From: Arthrobacter sp. OY3WO11
Lineage (GTDB): Bacteria > Actinomycetota > Actinomycetes > Actinomycetales > Micrococcaceae
DNA: 64,000 nucleotides
Reading direction: 5' to 3'
NCBI RefSeq assembly: GCF_001641125.1
Contig: NZ_LWLP01000001.1
Span: 1,334,530-1,398,529, forward strand
The translations under genes were made by a program, and so were the position numbers. The notes under the pieces were generated by a model that searched no databases, was not told where the DNA came from, and was given only the letters and a program-made list of their open reading frames with translations. How positions within the stretch are numbered: position 1 is the first letter of the stretch; every line of letters begins with the position of its first letter. This document shows, piece after piece, positions 57,790 to 64,000 of this stretch.

Positions 57790-59379
57790 TTACCCCCGCA
57801 TCTGCAGCCCCGGAACACGGTCCTGGATGGCAAACGACGCCTTCGTGGACACCGGTGCACCCGGCGTCGTCACGTAGTCCAGCGTGCGGAAGTCCGCGGT
57901 CATGGCGTCCCGGGTGATCTTCGTGTTCACGTAGCCGCGGTTGTCGTTGAAGAACTTCAGGTGCGGGTTCCACGCCATCACCGGGTCCGTGGTGGAACCG
58001 GTGCCGTTGCCGGTGGAGGTGATGGACGTGCACACCAGCTCTGAACCCACCACGGGCGAGGCCGGATCCTTGTAGTCCACCTTGAGGTCGTTGGCCCAGT
58101 TGCGGTGCACATCGCCGGTGAGGACGACGGCGTTGCGCACCTTCGCGTCCAGCCAGCCCTGGGTGATGCGGCGGCGGGAGGCGGCGTATCCGTCCCAGCC
58201 GTCCATGGAGACGTCGTCGATCTCCAGCGCCTGGGCACGGTCACGCTCGGCGAAGAACACCTGCTGGCCCAGGATGTCCCAGCGCTGGGTGGAGTTCCGG
58301 AACCCGTCCAGCAGCCACTTCTCCTGCTCCGCGCCGGTGATGGTCCGGTTCTCCGCCAGGCGCTCGGCCACGTTCTTCTTCCAGCCGTCACCGGCGAGCT
58401 GGTCGTCGCGGTACTGCCGGGTGTCCATCATGTGGAAGTTGGCCAGCTGGCCCCACTGGATGGTGCGGTAGATCTTCATGTCGAACCCGGCCGGCACGGA
58501 GGACCTCCGCAGCGGCATGTTCTCGTAGTACGCCTGGAACGCGGCGGCGCGGCGCTGGCGGAACCGCTCGGTGGTGTCGTTGAGCTGGCCCGCGTCCCTG
58601 TTCTCCGGGACCTCGTCCGCCCAGTTGTTGTCCACCTCGTGGTCATCCCACACCACCAGCCAAGGCGCCACAGCGTGCGCTGCCTGCAGGTCGGCGTCGG
58701 ACTTGTACTGCGCGTGCCGCTGGCGGTAGCCCTGCAGCGTGGTGGTCTCCGGGCCCTGGTGGTCGCGCGGATTGCCGCCGCCGATCACGTAGCTGTCCAT
58801 CTTGTACTCGTACAGGTAGTCGCCCAGGTGCAGCACCAGGTCCGGCTGGTCCTCGGCCAGGCGCGTGTAGGCGGTGAAGTAGCCGTGCTCGTACTGCGAG
58901 CAGCTGGCGAATGCCATGGCCAGCGCCGCCGGCGTCTCGTGCGGCGCGGGGCTGGTGAGCGTGCGGCCCACGGCGCTGATGTGGCGGCCGCTGCGGAAGC
59001 GGTAGAAGTATTCGCGGCCGGGCTTCAGGCCCTGGAGCTCCACGTGCACGGAGTGGGCGGTTTCCATCCGGGCATGTTCGACGCCGCGGGCTACTACGGT
59101 GCGCATGCCCGCGTCCTCAGCCACTTCCCAGGCCACGGGGACCGGGCGTGCGGGCATGCCGCCCAGGCCGTCCTCGGCCAGGGGGTCCAGCGCCAGGCGC
59201 GTCCAGATCACGAAGCCGTCCGGCCACGGCTCGCCCGACGCTATGCCGAGCATGAACGGATCGGTGCGGAGGCCGGCGTCGTCCGCTGTTGAAACGGCGC
59301 CGGCGGCACCCGGCAGGGCGGCGACGAGCCCGGCACCCAGGCCGGCGGAAATCAGGGATCTGCGGGAGATGTTGTCCAT
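57790..59379 (-). CDS. phoD: Secreted alkaline phosphatase D (PhoD) family enzyme
   Basis: The ATG at 59379 gives 529 residues. A twin-arginine signal 'NISRRSLISAGLGAGLVAAL' exports the folded protein. PhoD hallmarks are visible: 'MAFASCSQYEHGYFTAY' with the metal-ligand cysteine, 'LVLHLGDYLYEYKMDS', 'PWLVVWDDHEVDNNWADEVP' and 'AVVLTGDVHRNWANDLKVDY'. Such enzymes hydrolyse phosphate mono- and diesters with iron and calcium at the active site, outside the cell. It probably scavenges phosphate; no PHO box was identified. It is divergent from the subtilase gene. Confidence 0.9.
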   Translation of the reverse strand: MDNISRRSLISAGLGAGLVAALPGAAGAVSTADDAGLRTDPFMLGIASGEPWPDGFVIWTRLALDPLAEDGLGGMPARPVPVAWEVAEDAGMRTVVARGVEHARMETAHSVHVELQGLKPGREYFYRFRSGRHISAVGRTLTSPAPHETPAALAMAFASCSQYEHGYFTAYTRLAEDQPDLVLHLGDYLYEYKMDSYVIGGGNPRDHQGPETTTLQGYRQRHAQYKSDADLQAAHAVAPWLVVWDDHEVDNNWADEVPENRDAGQLNDTTERFRQRRAAAFQAYYENMPLRRSSVPAGFDMKIYRTIQWGQLANFHMMDTRQYRDDQLAGDGWKKNVAERLAENRTITGAEQEKWLLDGFRNSTQRWDILGQQVFFAERDRAQALEIDDVSMDGWDGYAASRRRITQGWLDAKVRNAVVLTGDVHRNWANDLKVDYKDPASPVVGSELVCTSITSTGNGTGSTTDPVMAWNPHLKFFNDNRGYVNTKITRDAMTADFRTLDYVTTPGAPVSTKASFAIQDRVPGLQMRG

Positions 59380-59542
59380 GCGTACGAACCTAGGGACGCC
59401 GGTTGGACAGGTCCTGAGGGGAATGTGAATGCACAGTAAACTGCGTGACAAGAGATGTCTTTTTGTCCGGAATCGCTCGGCTCAGTCACCCTCCCCGTAA
59501 AAGGCCCTATCCAGCCAAGGCTGCGAGGAGCAAAATGACGGG

Positions 59543-60799
59543 ATGAAACGACTCCTTACGGCTGGTTTCGCGGCGGCGGCGATGGTGCTAAGCGGGATCA
59601 CCCTGGCCACCCCCGGTACCGCAGCCGAACCGTCCCACATCGCCGGGCAGATCATGGTCAAGTTCCGGGACCACGCCGCGGCGGCCGCCGTGCTGCGGGG
59701 ATACGGACTCAGCGACGGACCTGAGATCGGCGGCACCGGCGCCCGCCTGATCAAGGTACCGGCCGGGAAGGAACTCCAGCTCGTTGAAGCGCTGGGCCGC
59801 AATCCTGCCGTTGACTACGCGGAGCCGGACGAAGTGGTCACGCCCGCGTCAAATGACCAGTACTTTGGCCGCCAGTACGCCCTGAACAACACAGGCCAGT
59901 CATTCACGAACACCGCCGGAACGCTGACCGTCGGCCCGGGCAAGGCGGACGCCGACGTGGATGCGGTCGAAGCGTGGGGCGTCACCAAGGGCCTTGACAT
60001 CCGGGTGGCCGTGCTCGACTCCGGAGTTGCCAGCGACAACCCGGACATCGCACCGAAGGTTGTGGCACGGGGCAACTTCAGTGGTGCCAGTACCGGCGAG
60101 GACAACTACGGCCACGGCACACACGTGTCCGGTACCGTTGCCGCCTCCGAAGGCAACACCATCGGCGTTGCCGGGGTATGTCCGGGTTGCAGCATCCTGG
60201 ACGGCAAAGTCCTCAATGACAGCGGCGTGGGTTCGAGCTCAGGCCTTGCGAACGGGATCAACTGGGCGGTCGCCAACGGGGCGAAGGTGATCAACATGAG
60301 CCTCGGCGTGCGGGCGTCACGCACCCTCGAAACAGCCGTCAACAACGCCTGGACCAACGGCGCCGTTCTGGTGGCTGCTGCCGGGAACGGCGGGAACCAG
60401 ACCAAGATCTATCCTGCCGGGTATCCCAACGTCATCGCCGTCGCAGCCACCGACAACAACGACGCCAAGGCCTCCTTCTCCACCTACGGGGCAAGCTGGG
60501 TGGACATCGCCGCCCCCGGCGTCAACGTCTACTCCACCTTCCCGAACCACAAGTTCTACCTGGGAACGCAGAACAACCGCTCGATGGGTTACGACGTGGG
60601 CAACGGCACCTCAATGTCCGCACCGATTGTTGCTGCCACGGCCGCACTCGCCTGGAGCGTCAACCCCGAATTGGACAACAAGGCCATCCGGGAGAAGGTC
60701 CAATCAACCGCCGACCAGATCCCCGGCACCGGCACCTACTGGGCCAACGGCCGTGTCAATGCGAACAATGCGGTCCAGCCGCCGCAGCCAGCAGGCTGA
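59543..60799 (+). CDS. Secreted subtilisin-like serine protease (S8 family)
   Basis: A 418-residue preproprotein. The signal is 'LLTAGFAAAAMVLSGITLAT', followed by an inhibitor-like propeptide ('GQIMVKFRDHAAAAAVLRGY'), and the catalytic domain starts near 115. The triad is clear: Asp in 'IRVAVLDSGVAS', His in 'NYGHGTHVSGTVAA' and Ser in 'GNGTSMSAPIVAATAALAW'. The oxyanion asparagine lies in 'VAAAGNGGNQTKIYPAGYP'. It is close to thermitase-like proteases and degrades protein outside the cell. Two cysteines in 'VCPGCSI' may form a disulfide. It is monocistronic. Confidence 0.9.
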   Translation: MKRLLTAGFAAAAMVLSGITLATPGTAAEPSHIAGQIMVKFRDHAAAAAVLRGYGLSDGPEIGGTGARLIKVPAGKELQLVEALGRNPAVDYAEPDEVVTPASNDQYFGRQYALNNTGQSFTNTAGTLTVGPGKADADVDAVEAWGVTKGLDIRVAVLDSGVASDNPDIAPKVVARGNFSGASTGEDNYGHGTHVSGTVAASEGNTIGVAGVCPGCSILDGKVLNDSGVGSSSGLANGINWAVANGAKVINMSLGVRASRTLETAVNNAWTNGAVLVAAAGNGGNQTKIYPAGYPNVIAVAATDNNDAKASFSTYGASWVDIAAPGVNVYSTFPNHKFYLGTQNNRSMGYDVGNGTSMSAPIVAATAALAWSVNPELDNKAIREKVQSTADQIPGTGTYWANGRVNANNAVQPPQPAG

Positions 60800-60802
60800 A
60801 AG

Positions 60803-61222
60803 CTATAACCCCGTTGCCCGCCCGCGGCGGAGGTTTTTCAGGTGGAGGTAGGCCATCAGCACCAGCAGGGGAGTGTGGATGGCCGGCAGGTTGTGCGCGA
60901 ACCACCTGGGCAGGTAGATGTCCGTGACCGAGCCGGACTCTGCGCCGTACCGCTTGGCCAGGCCGGTGAGGGGGCAGCGGAACCCGTTTCCGGCGAAGAC
61001 CAGGGTTTCGGTGGTGACCACTGCTGCGGCTAGTCCAACACGTTTGTCCGTGCGCCCTGCCAGCCCGGTGATGAGCAGATAAACAACGCACGACTCAATC
61101 GACAGCCACGCCAGGGTGTGGACTGCTTTGATGGCCACAACGGCAGCGTGGTTGGTCTCTGTCCCGTTGCCGGCAGCCTCATGTTGCCGCAGCCGGGGGC
61201 TCCGGCGGGGTGTCTCGCTCAC
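60803..61222 (-). CDS. Small multi-span membrane protein of unknown function
   Basis: The GTG at 61222 follows GGGAAG and gives 139 residues; an ATG at 61264 is also possible (153 residues). Three hydrophobic spans are seen: 'AVHTLAWLSIESCVVYLLIT', 'VGLAAAVVTTETLVFAG' and 'IHTPLLVLMAYLHLKNL'. A conserved-looking loop 'GFRCPLTGLAKRYGAESGSV' and 'TDIYLPRWFAHNLPA' lies between the last two. Proteins with this loop occur widely in actinobacteria without an assigned function. Its stop lies just after that of the convergent protease gene. Confidence 0.65.
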   Translation of the reverse strand: MSETPRRSPRLRQHEAAGNGTETNHAAVVAIKAVHTLAWLSIESCVVYLLITGLAGRTDKRVGLAAAVVTTETLVFAGNGFRCPLTGLAKRYGAESGSVTDIYLPRWFAHNLPAIHTPLLVLMAYLHLKNLRRGRATGL

Positions 61223-61291
61223 CCCTGCAACTTCCCATATGATCCCCGGGTGCAGAAGTGCCATAAGTCCCGCCGTCGCGGCCCCTCATGG

Positions 61292-61334
61292 CAATGGCCC
61301 CGGCAGCAGCGGAAAGCTGCGGCCGGGGCCATTG
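61292..61334 (-). terminator. Long hairpin after the DUF4383 gene
   Basis: An almost perfect stem of about 19 bases (arms beginning CAATGGCCCCGGC and ending GCCGGGGCCATTG, one mismatch) closes on a GGAAA-type loop. It lies 40 bases after the stop of the minus-strand gene. Confidence 0.65.
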
Positions 61335-61374
61335 GCTGGCTTCTGATGCGGCAGGGGTGCCGCCGAGGAACATC

Positions 61375-61824
61375 TTAGGCGCGGGCCTTGTGTCCCTTGG
61401 TGAGGACCAGGGCCAGGGCAACCATGCCAATGCCCAGCACCAGGTGCAGGATGTTGTCAAAGCTGTTCAGCGGCACGAAGTTGCCGGCCGAGTCCTGGGG
61501 AACCACCAGGCCGTAGACGAACAGGACCAGGTAGATGATGCCGCCGTAGAGGAGGAAGGAGCGGGCGCCGCCGGCCGTCTTCGCCAGGGCGATGCCGGCC
61601 ACGCCGAACAGCAGGTGGACGATGTTGTGCAGGGCCGAGACCTGGAACAGGCCCAGCAGCAGGGCCTCGGAGTGGTGGCCGGCGAAGTGCAGCTGGTCGA
61701 AGTTGGCCGTGATCCCGGGAACGAAGCCCAGGATGCCGACCAGCAGGAACACGGCGCCTACTGCCAGTGAAGCTTTCTGGACGTTGGTGCGGGTAGCCAT
61801 CCCGGTGCTGGTGTGTGTTGCCAC
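61375..61824 (-). CDS. DUF4383 membrane protein
   Basis: The GTG at 61824 follows AAGGAG and gives 149 residues. Four membrane helices are predicted: 'ASLAVGAVFLLVGILGFVPG', the segment around 'HNIVHLLFGVAGIALA', 'FLLYGGIIYLVLFVYGLVVP' and 'NILHLVLGIGMVALALVL'. The 'FQVSALHNIVHLLFGVAG' and 'FDNILHLVLGIGM' repeats with their histidines mark DUF4383. Its function is unestablished. The gene is monocistronic with its own hairpin. Confidence 0.85.
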   Translation of the reverse strand: MATHTSTGMATRTNVQKASLAVGAVFLLVGILGFVPGITANFDQLHFAGHHSEALLLGLFQVSALHNIVHLLFGVAGIALAKTAGGARSFLLYGGIIYLVLFVYGLVVPQDSAGNFVPLNSFDNILHLVLGIGMVALALVLTKGHKARA

Positions 61825-62032
61825 AATATTCTCCTTATGCGATATGCGTTTATGGATTAGCCGGTTTATATTCCTGCCAGCCCAAGGGGTTATGCCTGCT
61901 ATTCGGGCGTTATCGCATGTCGGATGGGTTTTATTGACAAAAGAATTTGCTTCGCGAGTGCTTAGGGCGGGCTGCACCGGCAGGCGTGGCGGTCACGGCC
62001 GCGTCCCCGCCGGGTCCCTAGGATTGCACACC

Positions 62033-63868
62033 ATGGCGTACACACCGGCAGGCAGCTTCACCACCCGCCCCACCCTCCAGGGCACGTTCGGCATGACGGC
62101 CTCCACGCACTGGCTGGCCACGGCCTCGGCGCAGGCGGTGCTGGAGCGGGGCGGGAACGCGTTCGACGCCGCCGTGGCCGGTGCGTTCGTCCTGCATATG
62201 GTGGAACCCCACCTGAACGGCCCGGGCGGGGACATGACGGGTGTGTTCGTCACCGCCGGCAATCCCTCGGAACCTGTTGTGCTGATGGGGCAGGGGCCCG
62301 CCCCGGCCGCGGCAACCCGGGAGTATTACCTGGCCGAAGGGCTGGAACTGGTGCCCGGCGCCGGTGCGCTCGCCGCCGCCGTGCCCGCCGCCGTCGACGC
62401 CTGGCTGCTGCTGCTCCGCGACCACGGCACCTGGGAGCTGGCGGACGTGCTCTCCTTCGCCAGTGGCTACGCCCGGAACGGGCACCCCGTCCTGGACCGC
62501 GTGGGCAGCACCATCGCCTCCGTTGCGGGGCTCTTCAGGGAGCACTGGCCCACGTCGGCCGCCCTCTGGATGCCGGACGGCAAAGTTCCCGCAGGGGGAG
62601 ACATCGTTAAGAACGTGGCGTACGCAGACGTGCTTGAGCGGCTTATTGCCGCCGGCACGGATGTGGCGGACGACGGCGGCACGGCAGCGCCGCGGTCAGC
62701 GCGGATCGACGCCGCGCGGCAGGAGTGGCGCGAGGGGTTCGTGGCCAAAGCGGCGGTTGCGTTCCTTGCCACACCGCACCGCCACTCGTCCGGCACGGAC
62801 CATGCCGGCGTGATGACGGAAGCGGACTTCGCGGGATTCTCGGCCGGATACGAGCCGGCCGCCACCCTGGAGTTCCGCGGCCACACCATAGCCAAGACCG
62901 GTCCGTGGGGGCAGGGGCCGGCGCTGCTGCAGACGCTCGCGATCCTGGACGGCTTCGACGACGAGTACCTGGATCCCTCCACCGCCCTCGGCGCGCACAC
63001 CATCCTGGAGGCGCAGAAGCTGGCCATTGCGGACCGTGAGGCATATTACGGCGACGCCGCGGTGCCGCTGGACTACCTGCTGAGCGCGGAGTACGCGGCG
63101 GAGCGCCGGCAGCTGATCGGGGAGAAGGCCTCGCACGCCTTCCGGCCCGGCGAAGTTCCCGGCCACAAGCCCTTCCTCCCGCCGCTGCGCACGGAGTACC
63201 TCCCGCCGTCGCTCTCTGCCCGCGGGGAAGGCGCCTTCGCGGGCGTGGGCGAGCCGACGGTGGCACCCACCGGGGAAACCCGCGGCGACACCTGCCACAT
63301 CGACGTGGTGGACCAGTGGGGAAACATGGTCTCAGCAACCCCGTCCGGCGGCTGGCTGCAGTCCTCGCCGGCCATTCCCGAGCTTGGCTTCTGCCTGGGA
63401 TCACGACTGCAGATGACGTGGCTGGAGGACGGCGCCCCGTCCACCCTGGCCCCCGGCAAGCGGCCGCGCACCACTCTGACGCCCACGCTGGTGCTCCGGG
63501 ACGGCCTGGCGGTGGCGGCCCTCGGGTCACCGGGCGGCGACCAGCAGGACCAGTGGCAGCTGCTGTACCTGCTCCGCACCATAGTGGGCGGGTATGAGCC
63601 CCAGCAGGCCATCGACGCGCCTGCCTTCCACACCACATCCATCCCGGGCTCCTTCTGGCCCCGCACCTGGACGCCGGGCGGCGCGGTTGTCGAGGACAGG
63701 CTCGGGGATGATGTCATCGCCGAACTTGAGGCGCGCGGCCACATTGTGACCCGGGCGGGGGACTGGTCCCTGGGGCGCCTGTCGGCAGTGGTGCGCTGTC
63801 CGGAAACGGGTGTGCTGAAGGCTGCAGCCAACCCCCGGGGCGGGCAGGGTTACGCGGCAGGGCGGTAG
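62033..63868 (+). CDS. Gamma-glutamyltransferase family protein
   Basis: The ATG at 62033 gives 611 residues with no signal peptide. N-terminal 'TASTHWLATASAQAVLERGG' and 'AFVLHMVEPHLNGPGGDMTG' are typical of the large subunit. The processing site reads 'GDTCHIDVVDQWGNMVSATP': the nucleophilic threonine is kept but the following residue is cysteine instead of threonine. 'QMTWLEDGAPSTLAPGKRPR' and 'ALGSPGGDQQDQWQLLYLLR' follow. Enzymes of this branch act as acylases or gamma-glutamyl hydrolases after self-cleavage, probably inside the cell here. The substrate is unknown. Confidence 0.85.
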   Translation: MAYTPAGSFTTRPTLQGTFGMTASTHWLATASAQAVLERGGNAFDAAVAGAFVLHMVEPHLNGPGGDMTGVFVTAGNPSEPVVLMGQGPAPAAATREYYLAEGLELVPGAGALAAAVPAAVDAWLLLLRDHGTWELADVLSFASGYARNGHPVLDRVGSTIASVAGLFREHWPTSAALWMPDGKVPAGGDIVKNVAYADVLERLIAAGTDVADDGGTAAPRSARIDAARQEWREGFVAKAAVAFLATPHRHSSGTDHAGVMTEADFAGFSAGYEPAATLEFRGHTIAKTGPWGQGPALLQTLAILDGFDDEYLDPSTALGAHTILEAQKLAIADREAYYGDAAVPLDYLLSAEYAAERRQLIGEKASHAFRPGEVPGHKPFLPPLRTEYLPPSLSARGEGAFAGVGEPTVAPTGETRGDTCHIDVVDQWGNMVSATPSGGWLQSSPAIPELGFCLGSRLQMTWLEDGAPSTLAPGKRPRTTLTPTLVLRDGLAVAALGSPGGDQQDQWQLLYLLRTIVGGYEPQQAIDAPAFHTTSIPGSFWPRTWTPGGAVVEDRLGDDVIAELEARGHIVTRAGDWSLGRLSAVVRCPETGVLKAAANPRGGQGYAAGR

Positions 63869-63906
63869 ATCCTTACGGCAGCAAGCACTTTGGATGCGCG
63901 CCCCGG

Positions 63907-64000
63907 TCACCGGACGTCAATCACGCCCATCATGCCCTGGTCCTCATGGTCCAGGATGTGGCAGTGGTACACGGAGCGGCCGGTGAAACCGGTAAAACTG
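63907..64000 (-). CDS. 3' end of a multicopper oxidase gene, cut by the window edge
   Basis: The last 30 residues read 'SFTGFTGRSVYHCHILDHED' then 'QGMMGVIDVR' and a stop. H-C-H...H....M is the type 1/type 3 copper site at the C-terminus of multicopper oxidases such as CueO, bilirubin oxidase-like and spore-coat enzymes. Only this part is visible, so the subfamily and location cannot be judged. It is convergent with the gamma-glutamyltransferase gene across a 38-base spacer. Confidence 0.8.
   Translation of the reverse strand, partial: SFTGFTGRSVYHCHILDHEDQGMMGVIDVR

Overview
The window looks like a chromosomal segment of a high-GC Gram-positive bacterium of the Arthrobacter/Pseudarthrobacter type (Micrococcales). 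This is inferred from strongly GC-biased codon use from about 19.9 kb onward, a protein of the mycothiol-dependent nitroreductase family, a DUF4383 membrane protein, Tat-type secretion signals, and sugar and sugar-acid uptake operons run by LacI, DeoR and GntR regulators. No rRNA or tRNA gene was recognised.

Region 1 (1 to about 19.86 kb) is an accessory defence island, visibly more AT-rich than the rest and full of broken genes. From the left it holds the start of a type IV (ScoMcrA/SRA-like) restriction gene, a multiply frameshifted gene, a restriction-modification-like operon (N6-methylase, Eco57I-type methylase, GIY-YIG/helicase protein), an IS3-family remnant, a 992-residue helicase with a probable nuclease tail, and an unrecognised overlapping pair (440-residue protein plus 452-residue PD-(D/E)XK-like protein). 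Next come remnants of a serine recombinase, an HsdR C-terminus and an ATP-dependent DNA ligase, an intact DUF4238 gene, a small HTH gene, a helicase-associated-domain gene and a small membrane protein. The island ends with an McrC C-terminus joined to a stray copy of the pdxA/deoR junction, a GNAT gene with one nonsense codon, and another fragment.

Region 2 (19.86 to 29.0 kb) is mixed backbone: a GAF regulator divergent from a flavin monooxygenase and a butanediol-type dehydrogenase, a membrane HNH endonuclease, a DsbA-fold protein with an SRPBCC protein, a beta-helix protein, a nucleoside deaminase and a hemerythrin-like protein.

Region 3 (29.3 to 41.7 kb) looks like a sugar-acid catabolism locus. 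A DeoR regulator and a fused four-carbon-acid-sugar kinase/PdxA-type dehydrogenase face a nine-gene operon: a complete Dpp/Opp-type ABC importer, an aldo-keto reductase, an HpcH/HpaI aldolase, a sialidase-fold protein and an SDR. Palindromic operator candidates lie between the divergent units.

Region 4 (41.7 to 51.8 kb) starts with short tandem repeats, a decayed HNH paralogue and a metallophosphoesterase lipoprotein. A LacI-controlled sugar ABC operon follows (unknown protein, binding protein, ATPase, permease, TIM-barrel isomerase, Gfo/Idh/MocA dehydrogenase, YgiN-type monooxygenase) behind a promoter overlapped by three LacI operators. A deleted copy of the metallophosphoesterase gene closes the region.

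Region 5 (51.8 to 64 kb) holds a flavodoxin, a gluconate-type permease with its GntR regulator and SDR, a further SDR, a proline/threonine-rich lipoprotein, a PhoD phosphatase, a subtilase, two small membrane proteins, a gamma-glutamyltransferase homologue and the 3' end of a multicopper oxidase.
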